Shown: positions 24,530 to 38,797, counted from the first letter of the stretch. The stretch is 64,000 nt of DNA from Azadirachta indica (GCA_022749755.1 CM040448.1:13762481-13826480), one strand, 5' to 3'. Made by a program: numbers and translations. Notes: generated from the letters alone by a model not told the origin.

Positions 24530-27500
24530 AATCGCTTTAGCAATATTCCTCTGCATCCGAACCTACGTAGTGTGATCTACACCTCATCATAATTTTATAA
24601 TGGATAAGTTATAATACCACTTTAATGTAGTTGGTCTAAGCAATCTTTTTTTCTTATTTTAAGAATATAATTAGTAGCTCAAATTAGACAATTATTCTCG
24701 CATTTCTATCAATTTTTTTTATCTTATTTTATGAAATTTAAAACGTAATTATTTTAATAGTTATTAATAAGCATAAAGTTTTAATATCAATATCACTTTG
24801 TTATCATAACATTAAACGATTGTTTTTGTATTTTAATCAATTTTTTTCTTCACTTTCTATTTTTTAATTAAGAGAAAAAAAAAAAAGGTGATTCAATCAC
24901 ATTCACGTATTGTTGCAACAGTTAGCAATGCTATGTCCTCCATGGTACCTCACAGTTCCAGAATCAGATAGCGAAGTTGTAAAACGAAAGTGAAGGATGT
25001 CGTATTACCGTTTTAATCACCAGTCTATGTCATTTCACGTATTCAATACGAAGACGTCGTTTTTATCTTTTCAAAACGGCGCACCGTTCAGCGCTAAGTC
25101 GCCCTTTCTTGCATGCGAACTTGCGGAGTCCTCGTTTGCTTACGATAAAATTCTGAAAAAGCTTCCGCATTTCCTCTTTGTGGAAAGGCCGACAAATTTG
25201 CCTTTTTTACCATTAATTAACATCCCTTTCTTTCGTTCACGTACACAATCAATAATCTTTTTTTAAATAATTTATATAAATTATACAATAAATTATTTTA
25301 GAACTTGAATCAACAGATCTGAACTCAAAATCTTTTGTAATCATTTTTAAAGATTGTTTTAATTATTATTACAAAAATAATTAATAATTTGATTAGCGAA
25401 ACTTACGCAATATACAGGCACAGCTAAATGTGAGTGGGTCCAATGTCAGGCAGCCAAATCATGTATTATCTCTTTCCTTTGTTTATGCAGCCGGGTAATC
25501 AAGTTGAATTAATAGAAACCTTTTTCTGCAATTCTTGATGATTTTGTTAATCTTAGTTGACACGTGATGTTTCATTTAAGGCAAAGACAATAAAAGAGAA
25601 GACAATTAACATGGAAATTGGACAGGAAGATACATTATATATTGAATCTAAGGTTGTTTCGAAATTAAGTTTAACTTAAATAAAGTAAATTTCAAATATT
25701 TGAAAATATCAACTCCACAACACACACATTCACGATAAAATTTAAACTTTTAACCTTAGTATTAGGGTGAAGAGATGAGCATTATTAAATCGACTGGTAA
25801 ATCTCAATTTACGTTCTACTTTAAAAGAAAAATCTAATATATATCAAGAGAATTAAAGATTCTCAATTTTATTTCATACGCATTATTAATCCATTTTAAC
25901 ACCCATCCACTTCAACTTTTGTATTTATCCCCTTCTTTTTTTAATATTCTTTTTATTATTTAATCCAATTTGATGGATATATAAATATATAATTTGATAT
26001 AAATATATTTTTAAATATCTTAAGAAATCTTATTAATGAAGTATGCTATTATTTTACATTTTTTCTTATTTTAACTTTGAGCAAGATGAAATTTGAATTC
26101 GTAAGATTACATATACTATAATGATACAATCACTTCGTATCATGCATGAATTATTTCATGTATAAATTGTCTAGATGTACATGACTCGGTTAATGGGCCA
26201 CAATGAAATAGGTACTTGGGCTCCAAATCTAGTCAATGCCAACTCACTTCAAACCATACCAACTTAGTGTACTGCTCAAGGGTCCCCTGTATAGCGTCCA
26301 CTGGACTGTCTCTCGGTATCTCAGTAATCAATTATAAGATATTATCATAGTAGTATGTAAGTCCCTTAATTTTTTTATTCTAAAAAGGAAAGTTTATCAA
26401 ATAGGTCGCTGACATCTAATTGAAATGACTAAAACATCTTTCTGCTTTGAGTCCCATACTTCTATATTATTTGTCACAAAATTCAATATTATAAGAATAA
26501 CTTGGTAAGTACAAAAAGAATTAAGAATTTATTTGAGATAAATGAATAAGTTATTAGTGCAATCAATAAAAATATTAAATATTAAAAGTACAAGGACTCA
26601 GAGATCAGAAATTCTAAACCTTAAATCTAAATTATACGTAATATTAAAAAAAATATCATTTTTATATTAAAAATAAAAAATTAAAGCAAAAGTGTGATAA
26701 TATATTGTGGTCGACAACAAAAATTCAATATAATTTTATTTAAAATTGAAAGGGTCAGTGAACTTATCTAAAAGACAAATGTGTATATATATATATATAT
26801 ATAATTTATGAGAAAGTGATGTTCCAACCATACTAGTACATGCTAAATTCTATAAATTATTTTTTAAATTAATTTTTGTAAATGAAATTTTAAACTAATA
26901 AAGTTTAATTGGAGTTAAGCTGAAATAAAACTATTACTACAAAAAACTAATAACACACATAAATAATAACATATATTAATTATTAAATATGTTTTCCAAT
27001 TAAATAAGTTTTTTCTGAATTACTGATAGTGAAAAGTGAAATTTAAGCGGGCTGCGGTTGATTTTCTAAATTAACATAAAATGGTAATTCCCATATTTTA
27101 TTGTACATAATAAAATAATTGTACAGAAAAATAGTACTATAAACAGACAACGAAGTCAACGGTAAAGATATTTTAAACTGTAAATCTACAAAGATCAGAA
27201 TATTTCTACCAGAAACTTTGACTTCTGTCTGTCTGGCGTCGTTTCGCGGAAACTGTTCTACGTCTTCTCCACGTCACACCGTTCAAAAGTTACTATTTAA
27301 AAACGTATAAATGTATTCGATGGATAATAACAGTTAGTCACCTAATTGTTTAGGTTTTCTTAAATAAATACATTTGTTTTCTATCTGTATCACACAAGTC
27401 CCCACCATAGATAGTAACAGTAAACACTGGGGAGGACAATTTTTTAAGTTCAACCAGACTTTTAAAAGCCTGGTCCAAACCCAAAAATTTTGGTCAAAAC

Positions 27501-29560
27501 CCGACTTAGGCTTGGAACAGGTTTCAAATTTAGGATCTGAAGTCCAAATTTAAATTATAATAAATTTTTAGATCTATTTGGGTTTCAAAAAATCCGACTC
27601 GAGTTCATTTAAATATATATGTGTATAGACTAAATATTCGAATACTCGGATTTTACCTGAGTCTATACTCAGCCTGATCCAACACATAGCAGGTTTTAAA
27701 TTGAAAACCCGAGCCTAATTCAAAATCTATTTAAGCCTATATTTAATCTGACTTTTTAATCCAAATTTCACTCAGACCAAATTGACCCGAACTTTTTTGT
27801 TCAATCTAATAAACATGTTAATATTTGAATAAAATTTTGTATTTTTAAAAATATAATAAAAACTTTTAAAAAATCACATTTATCTAAACTATATTTAAAA
27901 ATAACTTTTGGATATAATTATCAAATTTAGTACAAAATTAAAAAATGACAAAAGTGGTTTTCTTTATTTTTTTTTATTTAATTATATCTAAATCAAATTT
28001 AACTATAATTTTTTTCTTATCTTAAATTTATTTTGAACTTTTAGATTTTTTTATTTATAATGTATATATAATTCAATTTTAAAATACTAAAATATTGTAT
28101 TCACCATATATATTTGTATTACTTCTCTAAAAAAATTTTATCATCAATTATTTTCTCTATCAAAAATTTTTAAGATATTAATATTATTTGATCAAGATTT
28201 TTTTATTAATATGATGAATTTTTTGTTTGAGTAAATTATGTCTTATTTGTTACTCATTAATTTATGTAAAAAACAATACAGATTATCTTTATAAAACCTA
28301 GAATAATAATAAGTTCATTTTTTTAATTTTAAATACTTATAAAGAGTCACTCTAGTTATTGATCATAACTCGTGAGGCATAATAATATTAAATGATTTTA
28401 GAATTATACTTGAAATGAGTTTTTCATAATAGACTAAATAGTGAAAAAATTTACTCTAGTATTTTGCGTTAATATATTTAAAATAATATTTTATAGTAAT
28501 CAATAACTAAAATTTTAATTTTAAAATTATTCTTAAAAATAAATTCAAGCAAACAAATATTATTATTTTTATTCTTTTCAAATATTATATCAAATATATT
28601 TTCACAATTTTTAAGATTTACAAGCAGCTTTAAATATTATAAAAGCATATTTTTAAATATGAAAAATAGTAAAAGTACAACTAGCATCACTAAATTATTT
28701 TAAATTTTATTTTACAAAATTAATTTTTGGGTAAATAACTGTTGAACTCTCCAAAATATGATATAAATGACAAAGAGACTCTCAAATTAAAAATATTTAT
28801 TAGTGTACACTTTTTGATCAGCTAAATTTCTCTACTACTATTAGTTTTTGACCCACTTTGACCGTGACAATGACTCAAATGCTCTTCAATATACTAGACT
28901 TATTTTGCAAATATAATTTGCTTTCAACTTCACAAAATTAGTCGTCCAAGCCTTTACTGGTTGGTAAAGGACAACTCAATGTTTTCAAACCTTGTCATTG
29001 GATAGGGTTTATATCACAGTAGATTAGTAATACAATATTTAAAAAAAAAAATTCACAAAAATCAAATTCAATATTTTTCTACAAAGATTTCTAGCAACAT
29101 TAATGCATTCACACCCAAAACCCATCTCATGTATGAATTACGATACTAGGACAAAGAGATCCATAACAATTTATCAAAATCCCTTTTTCTTCTTCTTAAG
29201 GCATTGACTCTACCAACTTTGCTAAACTCGTTGCTCAAAATGCTATTTCTACAGTCCTACCTTATTTTGCTTATTGGTCAAACTCTTTTATTTTCCCGAT
29301 TTATCCAATAGTCCTGAAAAATACCACACCAATCCCAAATTGGGTGTGTACCACGATATTTATTTTTTACAAGTTTTTTGTTTTTAAGTTTAGTTAAAAT
29401 AAGTTGAATTTACATTTATATCCTTCAAAATTAACGGTAAGTGAAAAATGTAATAGAAGAGGTTTTTTAATAAATATTTAATTCGTTATTTTTGTATTAT
29501 TTAGATAAAATTTAGGGGCCCAACTGTGATTTGTTCTAAATTTTTTGAAATGACGGTAGG
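24530..29560. other. Intergenic AT-rich DNA with degenerate repeats
   Basis: No supported exon. A plus-strand ORF at 24997-25266 has no recognisable features. A TA run lies at about 26785-26803. At 27,430-27,800 the sequence is built of repeated short phrases resembling CCCGA, GGTTT and CCAAATTT in both orientations, suggesting an old, decayed repeat. Otherwise nothing. Confidence 0.55.
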
Positions 29561-29799
29561 CGGTTAATGCATTTTCCTTCACAACGACGGCGTCGTATTT
29601 TTCCAACTTCTAGCACTTGTCATCTCTTATTTCTTTCCCTCTCTTTTTTATTGTCTCAAACGGCGCGTTTAGTTAGCAAAAAAGCTGTAGGTGGGTCCCG
29701 CGTTCACAAGAAAAAAATGCAGGAAAAAAAAACAAAAACTTTTTCTTCATCCCTGACTGCACTCCATAAACCAAAACGTCTCTGTTCGAACGGACCAGC

Positions 29800-30344
29800 C
29801 CTAGTCTGTCCTTCCTGGAAACTTCCCTATTCTCTCAAATTTTCCTTTCAATTACAAGAACCGGAATTCTCCTAGAATCTCTTATTACGGCTGCTTTCAT
29901 GGCTGACTAATCAACGCGAAGGAATTTCTCCTCTGCACTATGTTAGTAGCTTCGCTTTCTTTTTCCTAATTTTGTAATAGAGCTTCATTCGTATCTTTTT
30001 TAATTTACAAGTAATTTCGTTTTCTGTTTGATTCATTTTCTTCTGTTTGGAGATAAAAAGTGTTTGAATTCATTTATAAAACGGTGAATTTTCAGAAAAT
30101 TTAGTATTTGAAGTTGTTTTTATATTTTTATAAGTTTTTGCTTAATTTTTAAATTTCTGATTTTTTAAAATTTTGTCTTTAATGTCTATGAAATGTTTGG
30201 TTTTGTGGTGCTATTAACTGTTCTTACGCGAAAGTTTATCGTTTTTCTTGTTTGCAGAGAGGCGTTGGGAATTTCTCGGTACTTGAACAAGTTGATCCGG
30301 TTTGCTAATCTTTCATATGCTGTGTTAAATAGTAAGCTCTAGTT
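29800..30344 (+). promoter_or_regulatory. CNGC-A 5' leader with a probable intron and two tiny upstream ORFs
   Basis: A donor (ACTAT/GTTAGT, 29942) and an acceptor (TTGTTTGCAG, 30257) suggest a 5'-UTR intron of about 316 bp. Two short upstream ORFs lie in the predicted leader: ATGGCTGACTAA at 29899-29910 and ATGCTGTGTTAA at 30317-30328. They could lower translation of the main ORF. The longer ORF at 29567-29875 lies in the promoter/leader and shows no family features. Confidence 0.45.
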
Positions 30345-33300
30345 ATGAATTACCGGTCAGAGAAGTTAGTGAGGTCAGTTCTTTTTAACACTTAATACTT
30401 ACACTGAACACATGTTCAGTAGTTTGTGATTTTGTTGGTTGGTTTTGTTGTAATTGTAATGGTTCATTTATTACTGGATTTTGTGCCCCATTTTGAGATT
30501 CTGTTTGGTTGTTTACTATGCCAAAGATTAGGACAAGAATACTGAAGTTACCTTCTTTATTTGTTTGGTACTGCCATAAGGTTTTCGATGTTATTATTGA
30601 TTCTATTTTGGTTATTTGTGGATTCTTTTCTTTTTCCCTGGTGGTGGGTAGACCTTGGATGCTTAACTTTGTTGGATGAGAGTATTGGACTGACTTTACA
30701 TCAATTACGTTTTTTCCAGGTTTCACGATTGGAACTCGGAGAAAAGTCCCGAGGGACAATATTCTGTGCATTACAGATTGCAGTCTGGGAGATTCCAATC
30801 AACTTTTAACTCAGTGTCAGAGAAGTTCCAACGAGGCTTTGAATCTGGTTCTGAGAGGATTAAGGGAATTAAAAGAACATTGCAGTCCTGCTCATTTAAT
30901 AAGGTTGTGAGTAAAGGCTTGGGATCTGGGACGAAGGTTCTTGACCCACAAGGTCCATTCCTTCAAAGGTGGAATAAGATATTTGTATTGTCTTGTGTGG
31001 TTGCAGTCTCACTGGATCCTTTGTTTCTCTACGTTCCTGTGATTAACGGTGGGAGGAATTGTGTTGATTTGGACAAAAAGATGGAGACTACAGCTAGCGT
31101 GCTGCGTTCATTCACGGACATCTTTTATATACTTCATATTATTCTTCAGTTTCGCACTGGGTTTATTGCACCCTCTTCTCGAGTATTTGGAAGAGGTGTT
31201 TTAGTTGAAGATACTTGGTTAATAGCAAAGAGATATCTGTCATCATATTTCTTAATCGACATTCTTGCAGTCCTGCCACTCCCACAGGTTAGTGGAATTT
31301 TTATGCCTTGACCAAAATTGTCCTTTCTGGTGTTCTTGTCTAACCCAGTTTGTTCTATTGGTACAAGGTAGAGGTTTATCTTTAGCATGTAACTAAAACT
31401 GTGTACTCTGCAAAGGAAGTTTAGGTCATCATCCGTGCTGCATTAGGTCTCCTGTGCAAGTATTATTGAATCTTTTCTTAAGTTGTTGCTGGACCATTTT
31501 ACGTTTCCTATGTCTGACCTTTACACATACTTTTAGTGTGACAAGTTAAGAGGAATATTTTAACTGCCCAAACTGAGAATATTTTTCATCTGATACGGAA
31601 GATTGGTATCTTAGCCTGGTGATTATTAAAAAGTTTCTTTTGGTTGCACAGATTTACTCAATATTTTATTTGTCAATGTTCTGTTTAAATGAACATCATT
31701 TTACTATGATATTAATTATCTTCTTATTTGCTGTTTGTGCACAGGTGGTGATTTTGATTGTAATTCCAAAAATGGGAGGATCGAGAGTGTTGAATACCAA
31801 GAACTTGTTGAAATTTGTTGTTTTAATTCAATATGTGCCAAGGTTTATTCGAATATATCCGTTGTATAAGGAAGTTACAAGGACTTCTGGTATACTCACT
31901 GAAACTGCCTGGGCTGGAGCTGCATTTAATCTCTTCCTGTACATGCTTGCTAGCCATGTAAGTTTAATTTCTAGATTGGTACTTGTGACTTTAAAATTTG
32001 GCTTAGAGTAGGACACAAAATTTCCGATAGTTTATCTATCTCAATCCGCTGTCAGAGTTTTTGAGTTGCAACATTAAAGGTTACCTTTTGACTTTTGAGT
32101 TTAGATCTCAACCATTGGAATAAATGGATAAATAATGGGATTGTCATAAACAAATTTTATTGATGTACGTAAAAGACCCATTTTTACAATCGTTAAAATA
32201 ATTGTTACATTCAAGCGTCATGTCAAAGGGTGTAGACACTATTGATTTCTAGTGGGAGCAATTCTGCTTAGTTTTGAACAGACTTAAATAGCTTTCTTGG
32301 CTTTGGCCAAATCTGGATTGGTTAGTAGATGGGTAAGATGAGTTATTAGATACTTGGAGAGTTTTTTGTATGGTTATATTTGATTTGCGAGTCTGATAAA
32401 ATTTTACTTTAGTCCACAGCCTTTATTATGCATACCTTTTTTTCATTTTTTTAATCTGGTTAAATTATATTGTGATCAGAAGTGTAGTTGTCACTTTTGG
32501 TTGAACTTTCAGATTACTAAGTCATGAGCTTCTCTTTTAGGTATTTGGAGCTTTTTGGTACTTGTTTTCTATAGAAAGAGAAACCGCTTGCTGGAAAGAC
32601 CATTGTGGGGGTAATGGATGCGTCTATTGTGATCACCATCAAGGAAATAACACATTTAGTGATTTTTGTCCTATACAGACGCCAAATGCAACGCAATTTG
32701 ATTTTGGAATATACCTTAATGCTCTTCAGTCTGGTATTGTGGAGTCAACATATTTTCCGAAGAAGTTCTTTTACTGTTTCTGGTGGGGCCTGCAAAATCT
32801 GAGGTGTGCACTTATAGGCTCTTTGCTTACGCGTCTGTGTTTGTATATTCCTAATGGAATCTTGATGCGGGATCTGACTGGAGAGATGATAAGGAGTAAT
32901 TGAATCTTAATGATGACATCAACATTCTTTATTAGCTGTTGATACTCATAAGTAATGAATGGTTAATGGTTTGCAAATTTTTTTGTGGAATGATTATTGT
33001 AGTTTCCAACCTTTTGATTTAGGCCTATTAAATTTCAGCACTTATAAGGAATTACTCCCTATGTTCATCCTCTGGTGCATGTTAATTTTCTGTAATGATT
33101 CATCCCAGTTCTCATTCTTTTGATGGATGCATGTGCTTACAGCATTTTGAGACCTGACAGTTTTATTCTCAATTTGCAGTTCGCTTGGTCAAAATCTTGA
33201 AACGAGTACTTATGTCTGGGAAATCTGCTTTGCAGTCTTCATTTCCATTTCTGGCCTAGTTTTGTTTTCATTTCTCATTGGAAACATGCAGGTTGGTGCT

Positions 33301-34606
33301 AATAATTTTTTGTTTCTGAGGTTTGTTACATATCGATGACATCTTAATATATATTCATCTGTCTCTGAATATTTTCCTCCCTGAATTTCGTCCTGTCATT
33401 ATGAACACCTGACAAAGTGTTCTTTGATGAGGGAGGAATTATAGTTACTGGAATTTGACACTAAGTTAGAGGTTTGAGTTTTGAAAGTTGCATGGGAAAA
33501 GTTTTCAATTCATGGGCCTGTTATTTTTGGTATTGATGAACTGAATTTGCCATGAAACAGACATATTTGCAGTCTACAACTACTAGACTAGAGGAGATGA
33601 GGGTGAAAAGACGTGATGCAGAACAATGGATGTCCCACCGCTTGCTACCTGAGACTCTGAGGGATCGAATTAGGCGTTATGAGCAGTACAAATGGCAAGA
33701 GACCAGAGGTGTTGACGAAGAAAATCTGCTTCGTAATCTTCCCAAGGACCTCAGAAGGGACATAAAACGCCATCTCTGCTTGGCTTTGCTCATGAGAGTG
33801 AGTACCTTTTCCATACTATAAATTGTTTTCATTTTTTAATCCATCCCTAGGGTTAGAACAGTATTAGTGATCAAGTTTCCTCACTCAATATCTTGGACAT
33901 GTTTAAGGTGCCAATATTTGAAAAAATGGATGAACAACTTTTGGATGCAATGTGTGATCGCCTCAAGCCAGTGCTGTACACAGAGGAAAGCTACATTGTT
34001 CGGGAGGGTGACCCAGTTGATGAGATGCTCTTCATCATGCGAGGCAAGCTATTGACAGTGACTACCAATGGTGGAAGAACTGGTTTCTTCAACTCTGAAT
34101 ACCTGGGGGCTGGTGACTTCTGTGGAGAAGAACTTCTCACATGGGCTCTGGATCCTCAGTCCTCATCCAACCTCCCAATCTCAACTAGAACTGTTAGAGC
34201 CCTTACAGAAGTTGAAGCGTTTGCTCTAATGGCTGATGACTTGAAGTTTGTTGCCTCTCAATTCAGGCGGCTTCACAGTAAGCAGTTGCGGCATACTTTC
34301 AGGTTTTACTCACAGCAGTGGAGGACTTGGGCAGCTTGTTTCATTCAAGCGGCTTGGCGTCGATATAGTAAAAAGAAGCTTGAAGAGTCTTTGCGTGCAG
34401 AAGAAGACAGGCTGCAAGATGCATTGGCCAAGGCTGGTGGAAGTTCCCCAAGTTTAGGAGCCACCATTTATGCCTCACGTTTTGCCGCTAATGCACTTCG
34501 TGCTATACGACGTAATGGTACTCGTAAGGCAAGGGTGCCTGAGAGGGTACCACCCATGCTGCTTCAGAAGCCAGCGGAGCCTGACTTTACCGCAGAAGAA
34601 CAATAG
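30345..34606 (+). CDS. CNGC-A: intact cyclic-nucleotide-gated channel, CNGC1-like
   Basis: A plasma-membrane, cyclic-nucleotide- and calmodulin-regulated cation channel (group I, CNGC1/10/13 type by N-terminus). Seven exons (30345-30373, 30720-31287, 31745-31957, 32541-32803, 33180-33291, 33561-33797, 33908-34606) join to 706 residues without lesion. The six transmembrane segments lie between about 90 and 395. S4 is VPRFIRIYPLYKEV and the pore filter GQN is at 361-363. The C-linker is about 396-474. The cyclic-nucleotide-binding domain (about 478-590) has phosphate-cassette residues GDFCGEEL (543-550) and ISTR (565-568). It is followed by an IQ motif FIQAAWRRY (619-627) and a C-terminal tail ending in PAEPDFTAEEQ. 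This is the only fully conserved member of the cluster. Confidence 0.96.
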
Positions 34607-35425
34607 GTGAAACTCTTCTTGGTGATTTTTATGCTTGTTCTTGTAAAAATTAAATTGTTTTAACCCAAGAACAATAGGCAAGGGTGCATTGTACGATGTT
34701 GGCAGAAAGGTACAATTTATTTAATATAAAGGTCTGTATATTATTTTGTATATGTAAAACTCTGAAGTATTGAGGGAGTTGTTTGTTGTATTCCTAAATG
34801 ATTGAGGCTGAGGTTGATAAAGAGACAAAAGTTTTGTTGCATCTGATCAATCCCTTTCTACAGAAAGAAAATATATGAAAAAGAGGAACTTCTATTCGTA
34901 AGGGCTTGCAGAATTTAATGCGTCAGCTGGCTAGAGTACTAACAAATTCTGAACAATTTCTTTCGAGCCATGCCCCAGTTAGGAGGAGGAAAAATTGGTT
35001 AAAGGCTGTCTCGTGTTTAACAAATCTCCCACTAATCCTAATTTAAATTTACTCGTTGATTGAGAGCTGAATTTCAATGAGTATGGACTGCAGTTTTATT
35101 AAATTATTTTCTAAATTGACTACTTACACTCAACTACTTGAGCCGAGTGCAATAATGAAGCTCAATAATGTATATGTTTTATCGGTTGACTGACCGGACT
35201 ATGAGCAGAAGTCTATGGCTTTTTCTGAATTCTACGTGAACCAAAGACTTCTCAAATATCTTTTAGCATAGACATTCCTGATAAATGGGAACTTTATTTT
35301 TACCGTTGAAGGGCTGATTTCCGAAGGGTGCTCCTCCTGCGTTTGGAGTAAGGTTACCCAGTACCCTGTCAAATCAGCAGAAATCTATACTTTGCTTCTT
35401 TTGCTTGGATATTTCGTTGTCCATA
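34607..35425. other. Spacer between CNGC-A and CNGC-B
   Basis: Contains the CNGC-A 3' untranslated region. The stretch about 34700-34770 is similar to 38920-38990 after CNGC-B, so the tandem duplication included the 3' flank. No other gene is seen. Confidence 0.6.
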
Positions 35426-38400
35426 ATGTAAGTGACTTCCGCTAAGAAGTGAAGAACCTCATAATTAGCACTCGGTTGAGCAATTCTATTTATTGTTTTT
35501 GAAAACTTCGTTGGCATTACTGATGTTTGAACTACTTACGTTCTGTTCAGGTCTCAGGACTTGAATTTAGAGGAAGGTACATCAAGACTAATTTCTGAGG
35601 AGCTTAAAGGTGGAACAAACTCAATTTCAGGGAAGTTCCAGAGAGAGCCAAATTCTGGATTTGATAATTTAGGGATTAGGAGCAGGGCAGAGTAACCAAC
35701 ATCTTCTTATGGCTTGGCTTATAAGAAGAAAATCCTTGACTCTCAGAGGCCTCGCATTAATTGGAGTTTTTTCATATTGTCTGTGATTGCGATCTCAATA
35801 GATCCTTTGCTCTTCTACATTCCTGTTGTCAATGATAATAAAAAGTGCCTTGGATTGCACAAAACATTGGGGATTATGGCCATTGTTCTTCGTTCTGTCT
35901 TGGATTTATTTCATCTAATCTACATTATTTTGCAACTGTTTCCTGATTACTCTGCTCCTCATCTGAAATATGAACGCATTGATAGTTTACACGAAAATGC
36001 CCAGGACACTGCAGTGAAATATTTGATGAGCTTCTTCCTGATTGATATTCTTGTCATACTACCACTTCCTCAGGTAAGGCATGCTATTTTACAGCCAAAG
36101 ATGATCTTATTTTTTATGCATTCATCTTGTTAGAAGGATTATATCCTAATTTCTCTTAAGTAGTCAATAATGTACAATTAAAAGTTATTAGTTATATAAG
36201 GACATTTTCCTACATATACTATACGATATAGTTTATGCACTCTGAATTGTGCTCTGTGCAGGTAGTGATTGGAATGATTATGAGAGGCTCAAAATTTTTG
36301 AATGCAGTGAATTTGTTTGAATATTTTGTTATTTTCCAATCCGTGCCAAGGGTTATTCGAATCTACCCATTCTTTACAAAAGTCAGAAGGTATTGAGGCA
36401 TAGTAGCTGAAGCCACAGGGCCCAAAGCTGTGTTCAATCTTCTCCTTTACATGCTTGCAGGTCATGTAAGTTATTTTACCCTTTATGCATTGACTTAAAT
36501 GTCTCGAGAATTCTTTTTCACGTCTTTTGTGCATTTGGTTTCCGAATGCTTTGCCGGGTTTTCATGGAGCAGAAATCATCGTACTGTGCGTCAATAATTG
36601 CATTGCCTTCCCTTTGAGGAATTAAAGTTAACATTACGGTTGAGCCCATCGCATATATGTTTGCTTACTCAGGTTATCTTCAGGTATTTGGAGCATTATC
36701 GTACTTTTTTGCCATAGACAGATTGACTGTATGCTGGAAGAAAGCCTGCATACATCATAATGCATGTAGCCATGGTTCTTTCTACTGTGATGACAATTCA
36801 GGAGACTACAGATTTCTGAATGATTTTTGCCCTACAAAGATGCAAAATACAACCATATTTAGTGTTGGAATATTCAGTGATGCTCTTCAGTCCGGTGTTG
36901 TGGAGGTGACAGAATTTCCACAGAAGTTCTTACATTGCTTGCAATGGGGCCTGCAAAATCTCAGGTATATAATAACTTTTCTTCTTTTTTATGTGTTTGT
37001 AGTTATCGAATAAGGGAAAAAGAAGAGGGAAAATTGGAAATAGCTACAAAGAGGAAGGTGTGATATATCTAACCTGTAATGATACAAAATACTGTTAAAT
37101 TACTGCTTGATCCAACAGCTTAAATTTGTAGGCGAATGTTCAAATAATAGTATTAAACACCAACATGCCCCTTCACGTACAAGACCGATACTAAACAAGT
37201 TTTTCCAAATGGACCAAGCCAAAACAGAGATGGAAGATAGATAGATACCCTAAATAATAGTATTAAGCACTCTAACAAAAACCCTTCATGGACAAGACTG
37301 AATCAGACATGGTTTTCAAAGTATGGGTGATTCAAACCTATAACCTTTTGGAAAACTTGTAAGGCTCCAGGTGATAGCATTAAGCATCACGCAGAGAATA
37401 TTGCAGAATATTCTACAGAAAATGTGATGTTCTGAGAGAGTGTTGTTTCTCAACATGATATATCTAAATTAAATTTATTGTTTTTGCAGTTGTTTTGGTC
37501 AGAACTTGCAAACGGTAGCTATGTTTGGGAAAACTTCTTTGCTATTTTCATTACCATCTCTGGCTTGGTGTTGTTCCCCTTTCTCGTTGGAAATATGCAG
37601 GTTTGTGCAATGGTTATACGGTTTCTTGGCCCTGAGTTTAAATTTTATGCTTCAGATGAAGTAGTATATAAGTTTTATAATTTATATGAATCTTGCTTCT
37701 GGGAAACAGATATATCTGCAGTCAAAAACTATAAGATCAGAGGAGATGAGACTGAAGCTGCGAGAAACAGAGCGGTGGATGCCCTACCAAAAGCTTTCTA
37801 AAGATCTCCAACAAGTTAGGAAACACCAGCAATACATATCGCTACAAACCAAGGGTGTTGATGTAGAAAATTTTCTGAATAATCTTCCGAAGATCCTTAA
37901 AAGGAGCATAAATCGTGAACTCTTCTTAGATGTGCTCTTGAAAGTGAGTTCTTTTATCTTCACAGCACTGCTTACTAGGAAGTCTGTTACTTCATATTTA
38001 TCAATTTACAAAGTTAACAAAATCCAGAATCCTGAAAACTTACTGATGGGATTGCAATATTAATTGTCGGTTTCATGTAGCATATCGTTAATTAACAAAA
38101 TTTGTTATTTTTGCTCTCACATTTTATTCCATGTGTCTGAGGTTCCGATTTTTGATATGGTGAAGAATGAACAAGTTCTGGATGCAATGTGTGACCGTCT
38201 CAAGCCAGTGCTGTACACAGCCGAAAAGCTACATTGTTCAAGAGGGCGATCCAATCTATGAAATGCTCTTCATTGTGCGAGGCAAGCTATTAAGTTTCGC
38301 CACCGATAGTTAAAGAAAAGATCTCTGTAATGCAGCCTATCTTGTGGCTGGTGACTTTTTTGGGGAGGAGCTTTTCATATGGGCTCTAAATCCTGTGTCT

Positions 38401-38797
38401 TCATCTCATCTCCCTGTCTCAACTAGGACTGTTAGAGCCCTTACAGAAGTTGGAGTTTGCTGCCTCTCAATTCAGGCAGCAGAATGAGGAGAAGCTCCAG
38501 CACGCTTTCAGGTATTATTCGCAGCATTGGAGGACTTGGGCAGCTTCTTACATTCAAGTAGCTTGGCGCCACTACAGAAGGACCAAGCTTAAAGAATCTT
38601 TGCATGAAAAAATAGATAGGTTGCGAGCTTCATCGGCGAAGTTTGGTGGAAACTCGTGAAGTTTAGGTGCTACCCTTTATGCCTCAAGATTTGCTGCTAG
38701 AGCAAAAGCTCCACAGCGGAAGGCGAGGGTGCCAGAGAGGGTACCACCCATGCTACTCCAGAAGCCAGCAGAGCCTGACTTTACTGCTGAAGAATAA
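35426..38797 (+). pseudogene. CNGC-B: tandem CNGC pseudogene
   Basis: All CNGC exon equivalents remain: AT at 35426-35427, then 35551-36073, 36262-36465, 36684-36964, 37490-37600, 37710-37943 and 38142-38797. The coding frame is broken many times. There is an in-frame TAA at 35693-35695 (codon 49), and TGA at 36394-36396 in the S4-S5 exon. The pore exon has lost one base (111 bp instead of the 112 bp of every other copy). An extra A near 38224 shifts the CNBD, a stop follows near 38310, and there is a deletion of roughly ten codons around 38451. A TGA lies near 38657. The pore filter triplet is still readable as GQN and the tail still ends PAEPDFTAEE. No ATG in the right frame follows codon 49 before S1. 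Closest to CNGC-A at its C-terminus. Confidence 0.92.

Noticed and set aside
27430..27800. Possible named transposon built of CCCGA/GGTTT phrases
   Set aside because: Repetitive flavour only; no termini, duplication or coding sequence could be defined.
29567..29875. 102-codon plus-strand ORF upstream of CNGC-A
   Set aside because: Basic, low-information sequence in the promoter/leader; no splice link to the channel and no recognisable domain.
35714..36133. CNGC-B restarting at 35714 as a shorter protein
   Set aside because: The codon there is TTG, not ATG; the in-frame TAA, the later TGA and two frameshifts would still break it.
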